From JBBRHQ01 sp963725315 (lineage in GTDB: Bacteria; Actinomycetota; Thermoleophilia; Solirubrobacterales; 70-9), in NCBI GenBank assembly GCA_963725315.1, contig CAVRYA010000001.1, positions 372,001-436,000 of the forward strand: a stretch of DNA of 64,000 nt, in the 5' to 3' direction. The position numbers and the translations under genes are program-made. This document shows, piece after piece, positions 33,356 to 44,480 of this stretch (its first letter is position 1; each line of letters opens with the position of its first letter). Below the pieces are notes generated by a model. That model did no database searches, had not been told where the DNA came from, and saw only the letters and a program-made list of their open reading frames with translations.

Positions 33356-33628
33356 TCAGCCGATCCTGCCGGCGGCCTTCATCAGCCGCTTGACCAGGAC
33401 CGGGTCGCGGAAGGTGATCTCGCCGGTGCCGGAGGAAACGGTCACCTCGGCACGCTTCTCGTCGCGCACGTAGGCGATCACGACCTCGTCCGGCGGCGGG
33501 CCGGATGGCTCGGTTTCCTCAGGCCGGTCCAGGGCCGCCGCGGCCACTGAGGGCGCGGCTGCGATTGCCGCGGTGCCCGTGGCAAGGCCCGCCGAAGCCA
33601 GCAGCTTTCGCCGGTTCAAGCTCTCCAT
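33356..33628 (-). CDS. Small Tat-exported protein
   Basis: This 90-residue protein has a twin-arginine signal (NRRKLLASAGLATGTAAIAAAPSVAAAA). The mature part is about 55 residues, with an acidic-proline linker and a VIAYVRDEKRAEVTVSSGTGE strand region. No cofactor motif is visible. It is the first gene of the DUF4331/His-rich/NiCoT operon, 52 bases ahead of DUF4331. Tat export implies that it folds, or binds its ligand, before export. A metal-carrying role would fit the operon but is not shown. Confidence 0.7.
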   Translation of the reverse strand: MESLNRRKLLASAGLATGTAAIAAAPSVAAAALDRPEETEPSGPPPDEVVIAYVRDEKRAEVTVSSGTGEITFRDPVLVKRLMKAAGRIG

Positions 33629-33701
33629 CTCTCTTCCCTTCTCCGTGGCGCGGCGCTGTCGGCGGGAGCCGCGGCGGCCGCGCGTTCAATGCTTTCCGAC
33701 G

Positions 33702-33717
33702 GGTCCTAACGAGGACC
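33702..33717. promoter_or_regulatory. Short palindrome in a divergent promoter region
   Basis: GGTCCT (33702-33707) and AGGACC (33712-33717) flank AACG in the 213-base gap between the divergently read Tat-protein operon and the delta-60 protein gene. It is a candidate operator for either direction. The rest of the gap holds GC-rich inverted segments (CCGCGG runs near 33755-33830) but no clear promoter. Confidence 0.35.
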
Positions 33718-33841
33718 GGGCCGGATTGGATCAGCGCCCGGCGAACGTGCTGGTGCCGCGGGGTTGGCGGCAAGCGCGAGACCCGACCGCCGCGGCCCGA
33801 AGGGCTCCGGCGGCTGCCGCGGTACCCTTTGCTGCGGGGGA

Positions 33842-35400
33842 ATGAAGAGGGTTCTTGTCATGGGGATCGTCTTGGCGCTCGCTGTCGGCGGGGCCGCGTG
33901 GGGCGCCGGGCAGCGCGACAAGGGCTTCGGCAAGAATGGCCTGACCCTGCTCGACGACCCGGGCGGGAAGTTTGACCTTCTCACCGACCTGGCCCTGCTG
34001 CCAAACGGGAAGATCCTCGCCGTCGGCGCCCGCGACAGCTCAGCGGGGTTCCTGGTGGCACGGTTCAGGGCCGATGGCAGGCCCGACCGCAGCTTCGACG
34101 GCGACGGGATCAACGTGCAGCCCTACAACGGGGGAGCGCTTGAGCCGCGCGGGCTGGAGGCGATGGACGTCGACTCGAAGGGTCGGTTCGTCGCCGCCGG
34201 CCTCGCCTCGGGGCCGGGCGCCGGATTCGACGCCTTCGGCATTACCCGCTATCGCCGCGACGGCCTTCCCGACACCGCATTCGGCGACGGCGGGGTCAAG
34301 ATCGTCCAGCCGCTCGATTTCGGCCAGGCACACGATGTCGACACCGGGCCCGGCGACAAGGTGGTTGCGGTCGGTCATGCGGGGACGATCATCGGCGGGG
34401 GGAGCTCGATCGCGGTGTTGCGTCTCACCGCGCGCGGCCAGCTCGACCCGATGTTCGGCTCCGGTGGCGGCGGAGGCCAGATATTCGACCTTCCCGGCAG
34501 CGACGAGCAGGCAAACGTGGTCAAGGTGCTCCCAAACGGCTCGATCGTCCTTGCCGGTGACGCGTCGGGGGGCGCGTTGATCGGCAAGCTCGACTCCACC
34601 GGCGAGCCCGTCGGGGGCTTCGGCACCGGAGGCTTCACCGTTGAGGATGTGGGCAGGCACGCCAGCCCGTCCGGAACGGTCTACGACATCGCCTCGGGTG
34701 GCAAAGGCCGCTTCGTCGTCGTCGGCGAGGCCTCCAGTGCCGACGTCAACGCCGACCAGATCCTCTTCGCCGCCCGGTTCAAGGCCAACGGCAACCTCGA
34801 CCCGAGCTTCGGCGACGGCGGGGTCTTCCGTTCGGACCGAACGACCAACGACGACATCGGGTTCGCGGTCGCGGCGCAGCCCGACGGCCGCATCGTCATC
34901 GCCGGTGTGACCGACGCCAAAGACAACGGCGGGAACACCTGGCTCGTGCGGCTGACCGCCCGCGGCAGGCTCGACCCGACCTTCGGTCGCAGGGGCCAGG
35001 TCATCCTCCCAGCAGGGCCCAACTATGACGAGGCCATGGGAGTCGCGCTCCAGCCGGACGGCCGGATCGTCGTCGCAGGTGACGCAGGCGTCTCGCCGAC
35101 CGACAGCCGCCTGATGGTCGCCCGCTTCCGCGGCGACCCGCCCTGCTTCGGGCGCGCCGCGACGATCACCGGGACATCTCGGCGTGACACGCTCAACGGC
35201 ACTCCGGGACGTGACGTCATCTCGTCGCTTGGCGGCGCCGATACGCTCAACGGCCGCGGCGGGCCGACCTGATCTGCGGCGGGGCCGGACGCGACCGGCT
35301 CCGAGGCGGCAAGGGTGCCGATCGGCTAAACGGCGGGCCCGGCCGCGATCGCTGCAGCGGCGGGCGCGGCAGGGACGCCCTCCGCCGCTGCGAGCTCTAG
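33842..35400 (+). CDS. Exported delta-60 repeat protein with RTX-like C-terminus, one frame break
   Basis: From ATG 33842 the protein starts with a Sec signal (MKRVLVMGIVLALAVGGAAWGA). It then has six delta-60 repeats of about 60 residues, each with a (F/Y/L)-x-x-x-G-x-x-D-x-x-F-G-x-x-G core (for example RADGRPDRSFDGDG and KANGNLDPSFGDGG). These predict a beta-propeller. The frame ends at 35272. Restoring one G near 35263 continues it through GGAGRDRLRGG and LNGGPGRDRC calcium-binding repeats to TAG at 35398-35400. The corrected protein is about 519 residues. It is probably surface or extracellular; the ligand is unknown. Confidence 0.8.
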
Positions 35401-35404
35401 AGCG

Positions 35405-38023
<2,619 letters not shown>

Positions 38024-38323
38024 GGTTTCCCTCTAGCTAAACAATGCTTCCTGCGGTTTGTATCGGCTGATCGGTGGGTGGGTTCTAATGATTGGGTCGG
38101 AAGGTGCGAAGCCGTCCCGACGGACGGCACAGCGCCGGCGGCCTATCCAAGCTATTCGGCTGAAGTCCGCCGATGGATCTGACCTCCGGTCTTTTTGGGG
38201 ACGCCCGAGGGGCCAGTATAGCCGCGCCGCGGTCCCGGCCACGGGCCTCAAAACGACCCAGCGAACACGAAATCACGGCCCCGGGTTTCAGAAGGAACGG
38301 GCGGCTGCACTAGTTTCTTTGCC
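38024..38323. other. 300-base divergent intergenic region upstream of clpC
   Basis: This gap separates clpC (minus) from the secreted-protein gene (plus). It holds a perfect 7-base-pair hairpin (GCCGTCC 38111-38117, GGACGGC 38122-38128). A minus-strand TATACT -10-like hexamer lies near 38215, the same hexamer as one upstream of greA. A GACC/GGTC hairpin followed by TTTTT lies near 38180-38196. I see no CtsR or HspR operator and no RNA gene. Confidence 0.5.
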
Positions 38324-38914
38324 ATGCGCAGGGGGATCGTCTCGTCCACCATCGCCTTGGTCGCCATCGCGGTGTGCGCCGCAGGCGCCGGCGCCGCCAC
38401 TCCGCCGGGCAACTTCAAGCGCCACGAGAACCGCTACTGGACCTGGTACGCGCCGAAGGGCTGGGGCGCGGCGATCGGCGCCAACGACATCTACATCTCC
38501 TCCCCCACCGGGACCCTCTTCCTGCACTACGGCGCCGGCGGGGTGCCCTGCAGCTATCCGCCCTACTGGACGACGGTGAACGGCTACTTCTCGGTGGTCC
38601 GCAACAGCTACCTCCAGAACGCCGGAAAGAGCTTCGACTTCTACTCGCACCCGCTGCGCACGGCGCGCTTCACAAACGTCGCCACGCGGCAGATCCGCAA
38701 CAACTACTTCCGGCAGGTCGCGCGCTTCCAGGGGCGTCGCCCCAACGGCCAGCAGATCAAGGGCGAGATGGTGCTCGACCTGTTCGCGGTCGATCCCTCC
38801 AGCAATGTCTGCGGCGAGCGTCAGCAGGTCCGCTCCGCCCCGGCCAACGGGATCGGCCGCTCGCTGAGGCTGTTGCGGACCGTCCAGAGCGTGATCTTCG
38901 GGCCGAAGCGATGA
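38324..38914 (+). CDS. Secreted protein, first of two tandem paralogues
   Basis: This 196-residue protein has a Sec signal peptide (residues 1-25, ending GAGAA). The mature domain begins with RYWTWYAPKGWGAAIGANDIYISSP. It has two cysteines (PCSYPP and NVCGE) that could pair. The neighbour at 38911 has the same length, the same opening (FWSWTGPRNWDAAYGKNGITIFG) and two matching cysteines, so they arose by tandem duplication. I recognise no family. The start overlaps nothing upstream; the stop overlaps the next ATG. Confidence 0.75.
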   Translation: MRRGIVSSTIALVAIAVCAAGAGAATPPGNFKRHENRYWTWYAPKGWGAAIGANDIYISSPTGTLFLHYGAGGVPCSYPPYWTTVNGYFSVVRNSYLQNAGKSFDFYSHPLRTARFTNVATRQIRNNYFRQVARFQGRRPNGQQIKGEMVLDLFAVDPSSNVCGERQQVRSAPANGIGRSLRLLRTVQSVIFGPKR

Positions 38915-39534
38915 GCGGGCGGATGAAAGCGAGGAGGATGCGAAGGGCAGGGATGGTTTCGGTAGTGCTCTCGGTGGCCCTCGGCGCGGCGGCGCTGGCC
39001 GGGCCGGCGCTCGCCGAGGCGAGCCCCACGGCGCAGGCGAGCGCCAACGTCGTCCACCGCGGCCACTTCTGGTCGTGGACCGGCCCCCGGAACTGGGACG
39101 CCGCCTACGGCAAGAACGGGATCACGATCTTCGGCAACGACGACGAGACCCTCGACCTCGGCTTCAGCAGCATCCTCTGCACGGCCGCCCCGAGCGTCGG
39201 CGCCTCGGCGCGGCGCTACTTCAAGGGGATGCGCCGGCTGATCTCCGGGGGGCGCACCAACATCCTCGGCAAGAGCCGCATCCGCCGCGTCCGCGGCCTC
39301 GGCCCCAACTACTTCCGCCAGTCCTTGAACATCGCCTCGCGGGCCCACGGCAGGCGCCTGCTCGGGCAGATCGCCCTCGACTACCAGGTGCCCGACCCGA
39401 CCTACTGCTACCGCCGCAGCCTGGCCCTTATCGCCCCGGCCCGCGGCTTCGGCGCCAGCCTCAGGCAGCTGCTGCGGATCTACGGGTCACTGGCCTACTT
39501 CGGCCCGGGCGCCCCCGAGCTTCCCGACGACTGA
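38911..39534 (+). CDS. Secreted protein, second of two tandem paralogues
   Basis: The start is the ATG at 38911, which overlaps the upstream stop codon (ATGA). The product has 207 residues. A basic N-terminus and signal peptide (SVVLSVALGAAALAGPALAEA) precede a domain paralogous to the upstream protein, with a W-rich opening, a SARRYFKGMRR segment, PNYFRQSLN (compare NNYFRQVAR in the partner) and two cysteines. The coupled pair is probably secreted together and may heterodimerise. The function is unknown. Confidence 0.75.
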   Translation: MSGRMKARRMRRAGMVSVVLSVALGAAALAGPALAEASPTAQASANVVHRGHFWSWTGPRNWDAAYGKNGITIFGNDDETLDLGFSSILCTAAPSVGASARRYFKGMRRLISGGRTNILGKSRIRRVRGLGPNYFRQSLNIASRAHGRRLLGQIALDYQVPDPTYCYRRSLALIAPARGFGASLRQLLRIYGSLAYFGPGAPELPDD

Positions 39535-39547
39535 AGAGCCGCCGAGG

Positions 39548-39934
39548 TTAGCCCGTGACGGTGATCTTTCCCTGCATGAAGGGGTGGAAGCTGCAGAAGT
39601 AGGCGAAGGTGCCGGGCTGATCGAGGGTGACGTTCTTCGACTGGCCCTTGCCGATCGTGCCGGTGTCGAAGACGCCGCCCGACTTCGAGGTGGCGGTGTG
39701 GTTGCTCGAGTCCTCGTTGGTGAACTCGACCGTCGTCCCCTTGGCCACGGTCAGGCTCGGGGGTGAGTAGGCGAAGTCCTTGATCGCCACCGCCGTCCCG
39801 CCCTTCGACGTCCCCGCCGCGGTCGAGCCCGAGCCTGAGGAGTCACCGCCCCCGCCGCAGCCGGCGATCGCCAGGGCGGCCGAGACGAGCGCGACCGCGA
39901 TCAGCCCCGTGAGGTGCCGGGCGCCTCGCATCAC
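39548..39934 (-). CDS. Cupredoxin-domain lipoprotein
   Basis: This 128-residue protein has a lipoprotein signal with lipobox AIAGC at about residue 25. A Gly/Ser linker and a plastocyanin-like domain follow. Copper ligands are visible as the histidine in EDSSNHTAT and the C-x-x-H-x-x-x-M set in FCSFHPFMQG, a type 1 copper site. It is anchored outside the membrane and probably carries electrons. The start (ATG-ATG) overlaps the tatA stop codon, so tatA and this gene are coupled. It is read away from the ferritin-like genes. Confidence 0.88.
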   Translation of the reverse strand: MMRGARHLTGLIAVALVSAALAIAGCGGGGDSSGSGSTAAGTSKGGTAVAIKDFAYSPPSLTVAKGTTVEFTNEDSSNHTATSKSGGVFDTGTIGKGQSKNVTLDQPGTFAYFCSFHPFMQGKITVTG

Positions 39935-40101
39935 GATCGCTCACCCTCCTCGGCCTTGCCCTCGCCCCCGATCGAGCCCTTGAACTCGCGGATGCCGTTG
40001 CCGAGCGAGCGCCCCAGCTCGGGGACGCGCTTCGGCCCGAAGACGATCAGGGCGACGATTCCGACTATCACCAGCTCCATCGGTCCGATGTTGGGGATCA
40101 T
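39931..40101 (-). CDS. tatA: Twin-arginine translocase subunit TatA/E
   Basis: This 56-residue protein begins MIPNIGPMELVIVGIVALIVFGPKRVPELG. One membrane helix, the FGPKRVPELGRSLG hinge and amphipathic helix, and a short acidic tail are the hallmarks of TatA/TatE. A GGAGG site lies eight bases before the ATG at 40099-40101. It forms the Tat pore with TatC encoded elsewhere. It is shorter than most TatA, closer to TatE. It lies beside two ferritin-like genes, one with a Tat signal, which suggests dedicated export. Confidence 0.92.
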   Translation of the reverse strand: MIPNIGPMELVIVGIVALIVFGPKRVPELGRSLGNGIREFKGSIGGEGKAEEGERS

Positions 40102-40342
40102 GCTGTTCCTCCGATCGTGGATCGTCGGCCGGGGCGCTCCCGGCCGGCGCCGTTTGGAGGCGCCACCGGATCTATCGAGAGCGGCGAGCGATCGGATCAG
40201 TCCCTCCGCAGGGTTTCCTCCCTCGCTGATCCGTTCTGCGCCGCGACGGCGTAGTGCATCGGCGAGGGCGCCACATCCCTGGCGTCCCCGGCAAACGGTT
40301 GCGCTCGCTTCCAAGGCGATGCGCGGAAGGAGACATCGAGAC

Positions 40343-41026
40343 ATGACCCAGACCAGGCAGAAGCGCGGAGCCCTGGAGCGCGTCACCAGCGACCCGGTCT
40401 CGCGCCGCAGGTTCATGGCGCTCGCCGGCGGCGGCGGAGCGGCGAGCCTCTCGGTGCTGCTGGCAGCCTGCGGCAGCGACAGCGACACGACTTCCGGGAC
40501 CACCTCCTCGGCCTCGTCGCAGGGCGGGAAGACAGGCACCGAGCAGTTCGGCAAGGGAGACGTCGGCATCCTCAACTACGCGCTGACGCTCGAGTACCTG
40601 GAGACGGCGTTCTATTCCGACGTGGTCAAGAGCGGGCTGTTCAAGGGCTCGGAGCTGGAGACGATCAAGAAGTTCGGGGCCGAGGAAGCCGAGCACGTCG
40701 CCGCGCTGACCGCCGCCGTCAAGCAGCTCGGCGGGAAGCCGGCGCCGCAGCCGAAGACGAAGTTCCCGCTGAACAGCGCCCAGTCGGTGCTGAAGCTGGC
40801 CGGCACGGTCGAGAACCTCGGCGCCGCCGCCTATCTCGGCCAGGCCCCCAACATCCAGAGCCCTCAGGTGCTGGCTTCGGCTCTGGCGATTCACAGCGTC
40901 GAGGGCCGCCACGCCGCCGCCCTGAACACCCTGCTCGGCCAGTCGATCACCCCCGACGGGGCGTTCGCGAAGCCGGCCGACGCCAACACCGTCCTGAAGT
41001 CGGTCCAGCCGTTCATCGTCGGCTAG
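40343..41026 (+). CDS. Tat-exported ferritin-like lipoprotein
   Basis: From ATG 40343 the 227-residue protein has a twin-arginine motif (VSRRRFMALAGGGG) that runs into a lipobox-like LLAAC. A Ser/Thr linker and a four-helix ferritin-like domain follow. Di-iron-type residues are visible in LTLEYLETAFY, GAEEAEHVAALTAAV and SVEGRHAAALN. The pattern (E, ExxH, ExxH) fits a carboxylate-bridged diiron site. It would be anchored outside the membrane after folding with metal in the cytoplasm. Family members in actinobacteria lack a settled function; oxidative defence or iron handling are candidates. Confidence 0.85.
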   Translation: MTQTRQKRGALERVTSDPVSRRRFMALAGGGGAASLSVLLAACGSDSDTTSGTTSSASSQGGKTGTEQFGKGDVGILNYALTLEYLETAFYSDVVKSGLFKGSELETIKKFGAEEAEHVAALTAAVKQLGGKPAPQPKTKFPLNSAQSVLKLAGTVENLGAAAYLGQAPNIQSPQVLASALAIHSVEGRHAAALNTLLGQSITPDGAFAKPADANTVLKSVQPFIVG

Positions 41027-41056
41027 CCGCGAACAGGCCTAACGAAAGGAACTGAG

Positions 41057-41695
41057 ATGAGTGACGAGAAGCTGACCCATCCCGAGCTGGCCGCGGTCGG
41101 AGTCTCCGACGAGAGCGGCGACCTCTCCCGCAGCGAGGTGATCCTCAAGGGAGCGCTGGCGGCGGGCGCCGTCTACGGCGTCGGCCTGGTCGGTCCCTTC
41201 GTCCGCCAGGCCCTGGCGATGTCCGACGGCGGCGACGTCGGGATCCTCAACTTCGCCCTGACGCTCGAGTATCTGGAGTCGGCCTTCTACGCGGAGGCGA
41301 AGAAGCGGGTCAAGGCGAGCGGTGACCTGAAGAGCCTGATCGACCTGCTGGCCGACGACGAGCAGCAGCACGTCGCCGCGCTGACCGCATCGATCAAGCA
41401 GCTGGGCGGCAAGCCCGTCGCCGAGCCGAAGTTCGACTTCCCCTACAACGGCACGGCCGGCTTCCTGAAGCTCGCCCAGACGTTCGAGGACACGGGGGTC
41501 TCCGCCTATAACGGCGCCGCGCCGCAGATCTCCTCGAAGGCCGTGCTGGGATCGGCGGGCTCGATCGTCCAGGTCGAGGCGCGCCACGCCGCGGCGATCC
41601 GCCTCCAGAACAGTCAGCCGCCGGCGCCGCTCGCCTTCGACCCGACCCTGAGCAAGCCGCAGGTGCTGAAGGCGGTGACGCCGTTCATCCAGTGA
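41057..41695 (+). CDS. Ferritin-like protein, paralogue of the upstream gene
   Basis: This 212-residue protein shares LTLEYLESAFY, DDEQQHVAALTASI and QVEARHAAAIR with the upstream ferritin-like protein, so a diiron site is again likely. The N-terminus (SRSEVILKGALAAGAVYGVGLVGP) has a hydrophobic segment but only a single arginine, not a Tat pair. It may be exported by pairing with its neighbour, or held at the membrane. An AAAGGAACTGAG site precedes the ATG, 30 bases after the upstream stop. The two genes form an operon. The 3' end is one base from a convergent gene remnant. Confidence 0.8.
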   Translation: MSDEKLTHPELAAVGVSDESGDLSRSEVILKGALAAGAVYGVGLVGPFVRQALAMSDGGDVGILNFALTLEYLESAFYAEAKKRVKASGDLKSLIDLLADDEQQHVAALTASIKQLGGKPVAEPKFDFPYNGTAGFLKLAQTFEDTGVSAYNGAAPQISSKAVLGSAGSIVQVEARHAAAIRLQNSQPPAPLAFDPTLSKPQVLKAVTPFIQ

Positions 41696-41696
41696 T

Positions 41697-42212
41697 TCAG
41701 CCGCCCAGCCCGAGCAGCCGGCGAAGAGCGCCGCGGCCCAGAACGGGCCGCGGCTTGCGCGGCAGGCCGACCTTCTTTCCGGCCGCCCTGAAGTTGTCGC
41801 CGTCGAACACCAGGCTTCCGGGGTTTGTGCCGGCGTCGTTGAGGACGGAGCCTGCCGGCACCACGCCGCCACCGCTGCCAGCGACCGAGATCGTGACACC
41901 CACCAGATGGACGACGCCGTAGGGGTCCTTGCAGAAGGAGACGGGCTCGTAGGGGAACTTGTCGGGTCCGGTGGGCGCGTTCGACCAGATGCAGTCGCCC
42001 TCGCCGCCATGGGAAAATTTCACCTGGCCGTTCGCACCCACCCGCCGGTACGGCTCGGCGCGCTTCAGGTCAACCTTGCCGACCCCAAGGTTGCGGATGT
42101 CCGGAGATCTCACCTGCCCGTTGCGAATCGTCTTCGAGCTGACGCTGTGCTTGGGCAGATTCAGCGCCGCGTAGGCTCCGCCGCCGAGGGCGCTCCGACG
42201 CCAAACCGCGGC
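41697..42212 (-). pseudogene. 5'-truncated remnant of an exported-protein gene
   Basis: The frame reads LGGGAYAALNLPKHSVSSKTIRNGQVRSPDIRN and on to a CIWSNAPTGPDKF domain. The opening is the end of a signal peptide plus the repeat-rich start seen in many actinobacterial exported proteins. The frame begins straight after the stop codon of the upstream hydrolase, and the expected start codon and first 20 or so signal residues are missing. A GTG at 42113 could start a shorter product without a signal. I read it as a gene truncated at the 5' end, by deletion next to the hydrolase gene. Confidence 0.6.
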
Positions 42213-42965
42213 TCAGCGCAGGAAATCCGTCAACAGCTCGCGGAAGGCCTCCGGTTTCTCCAGCGGAGCGAGGTGGCCGGCGCCCTCGATCAGAACCAGA
42301 CGCGAGCCGGGGATCGCCTCCGCCATCGCCACCGCCCCGTCCCGGAAGTCGCTCATCTCGCGCTCGCCCGCCGCGATCAGGGTGGGGACGTCGAGACCGG
42401 CCAGCAGCTCGGGGCGCTCCTCGAGCGGGTCGGGCGGCTCCTCCGCGGAGGCCCCGGCCTGGACCTCGAAGGCGCGGCGCTGCATCCTCGCCACTCGCTC
42501 GCGCAGCTCCCGGGGGGCATCCGGGAGCGTCCAGGCGTCGAGGACCACCTCCACCGCCGCCTCGACGTCGCCGGCTTCCAGCGCCGCCCCCTCGGCCTCC
42601 CAGACCGCCTTCAGCTGCGGGGATGGGTCCAGCTCGGGAGGGGGTGCGGAGAAGAGCGCCAGCGCCGACACCCTCTCGGGAGCGACGACGCCGACCCGCA
42701 GTGCCACGGCGCCTCCGAACGAGTTGCCGGCGATCGCCGCGCGCTCGAGGCCGAGCGCGTCCATCGTCTCCAGCACGGCCGTCCACTCGGCCTCCCCGCC
42801 CTCGTCGACCGGCGCCTCTCCGAAGCCCGGGATGTCGACCGCGATCGCGCGGTAGCCGGCCTCGGCCAGCGGACCCAGGTGCTCTGCCCACATCGTCCGG
42901 TCGGCGATGCCGGCGTGCAGCAGGATGAGCGCCGGCCCGGCTCCGATCTCATCGTGGGGAAGCAT
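42213..42965 (-). CDS. Alpha/beta hydrolase
   Basis: This 250-residue alpha/beta-hydrolase shows the oxyanion region LILLHAGIADRTMW, the nucleophile elbow AGNSFGGAVAL (Ser near residue 83), an acid in the late strand region and the catalytic histidine of GAGHLAPLE. Its length and compact cap fit small esterases or 3-oxoadipate enol-lactonase-like enzymes. The substrate is unknown. It starts 8 bases after lysS and is probably cotranscribed with it. Confidence 0.85.
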   Translation of the reverse strand: MLPHDEIGAGPALILLHAGIADRTMWAEHLGPLAEAGYRAIAVDIPGFGEAPVDEGGEAEWTAVLETMDALGLERAAIAGNSFGGAVALRVGVVAPERVSALALFSAPPPELDPSPQLKAVWEAEGAALEAGDVEAAVEVVLDAWTLPDAPRELRERVARMQRRAFEVQAGASAEEPPDPLEERPELLAGLDVPTLIAAGEREMSDFRDGAVAMAEAIPGSRLVLIEGAGHLAPLEKPEAFRELLTDFLR

Positions 42966-42973
42966 CGGCCGAC

Positions 42974-44464
42974 TCAGCTCCGCATCGCCGGGAAGAGAAG
43001 GACCTCGCGCACGCTGCGGGCCCCGGTCAGCAGCATCACCAGGCGGTCGATGCCGAGGCCGACGCCTCCGGTCGGCGGCATCCCCTGCTCGAGCGCCTCG
43101 ACGAAGAGCTCATCGAAGGGCTGCGCCTCCTCGTCGCCGCGACGGATCTCCTCAGCCTGCATCTCGAAGCGGCGCCGCTGCTCGTCTGGGTCGTTCAGCT
43201 CGCTGAAGGAGTTGGCGATCTCGATCCCCCCGACAAAGGCCTCCCAGCGCTCGACCAGCCCCTCCTCGGAGCGGTGCGCCTTGGCGAACGGGGAGAGCTC
43301 GACCGGGTAGTCGGTGATCAAGGTCGGCTCGATCAGCTCGGGCTCGACCCGCTTGGAGAGCAGGCCGTCGACCAGCTTGCCCCAGCCCTCCTCGGGGTCG
43401 GGCTCGCTGCCCATCGCCTCGGCCAGGGCCTCGCGGGTCGGGTGCTCGGTGATGTCGATGCCGGTCCGCTCGGCGATCGCATCGCGCAGCGTCTCGCGCT
43501 TCCAGGGCGGCGCCAGGTCGATCTCGGCGCCGTCGCGCTCGATCACGGTGCTCCCGAGGACGCGCTCGGCCGTCTCGGCCACGAGCAGCTCGAGGTCGCG
43601 GGCCGTCTTCAGGTAGTCGGCGTATGCCTCGTACCACTCGAGCATCGTGAACTCGGGGTTGTGCTTCTGCGAGATCCCCTCGTTGCGGAAGTCGCGGCCC
43701 AGCTCGTAGACCTTGTCGATCCCGCCGACCACGCATCGCTTCAGGTAGAGCTCGGTCGCGATCCGCAGGTAGAGGTCGCGGTCCAGCGCGTTGTGATGGG
43801 TGGTGAAGGGTCGCGCCAGGGCGCCGCCGTAGAGCGGCTGCAGCACCGGCGTCTCGACCTCGACGAAGCCGTGATCGTCGAGCCAGCGGCGGACCTCGCG
43901 CACCGTCTCGGCGCGCAGCCCGAACAGCCGCCGGGTCTCCTCGTTGGCGATCAGGTCGAGCTCGCGCCGCCGGTAGCGGGTCTCGGTGTCCGCCAGCCCG
44001 TGGAATTTGTCTGGGAGCGGCCGCAGGCTCTTGGTCAGCAGCCGCCAGCGGTCGACCGCCAGCGAGAGCTCACCCCGGCGGGTCGCGAAGGCCTCCCCCT
44101 CGACCCCGACGATGTCGCCGAGATCGAGGTGGACGAGCAGCTCGAACGCCTCCGGCCCGAGCAGGTCCTCGCGGGCGTGCAGCTGGATCTGGCCGCTGGC
44201 GTCGCGCAGGTCGAGAAACGCCGCCTTGCCGTGCCCGCGGCGGGCGACGAGGCGGCCGGCGACGCGGTGGCGCGAGTCGGTCTCGATCCCGGCCGCCAGC
44301 CCCTGGTGCGCCGCCCTCACCTCGCCGATCTCCTCGCGGTCGGAGAACTCGTGCGGGAAGGGCTCGATCCCGGCCTCGCGCAGGCGCTCGAGCTTCTGCC
44401 GGCGCTCGCCGAGCAGGTCGCCGGCGCCCTGCTCACCGGAATCGGGTCCGTTCGGCTCGCTCAT
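42974..44464 (-). CDS. lysS: Lysyl-tRNA synthetase, class II
   Basis: This 496-residue protein has an N-terminal OB-fold anticodon domain (about residues 60-165, RVAGRLVARRGHGKAAFLDLRD). The class II core follows, with motif 2 ELGRDFRNEGISQKHNPEFT and motif 3 GLGIDRLVMLLTG near the C-terminus. It charges tRNA-Lys. Length and motifs are normal. Its place between the dusB/greA genes and clpC matches the lysS position in Bacillus and mycobacteria. The FHA gene lies 16 bases upstream. Confidence 0.96.
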   Translation of the reverse strand: MSEPNGPDSGEQGAGDLLGERRQKLERLREAGIEPFPHEFSDREEIGEVRAAHQGLAAGIETDSRHRVAGRLVARRGHGKAAFLDLRDASGQIQLHAREDLLGPEAFELLVHLDLGDIVGVEGEAFATRRGELSLAVDRWRLLTKSLRPLPDKFHGLADTETRYRRRELDLIANEETRRLFGLRAETVREVRRWLDDHGFVEVETPVLQPLYGGALARPFTTHHNALDRDLYLRIATELYLKRCVVGGIDKVYELGRDFRNEGISQKHNPEFTMLEWYEAYADYLKTARDLELLVAETAERVLGSTVIERDGAEIDLAPPWKRETLRDAIAERTGIDITEHPTREALAEAMGSEPDPEEGWGKLVDGLLSKRVEPELIEPTLITDYPVELSPFAKAHRSEEGLVERWEAFVGGIEIANSFSELNDPDEQRRRFEMQAEEIRRGDEEAQPFDELFVEALEQGMPPTGGVGLGIDRLVMLLTGARSVREVLLFPAMRS

Positions 44465-44480
44465 CGGCAGCCGAGCCTAT

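Noticed and set aside
38024..38323. tmRNA or SRP RNA in the clpC upstream gap
   Set aside because: No tRNA-like ends, tag peptide or SRP core bases are recognisable.
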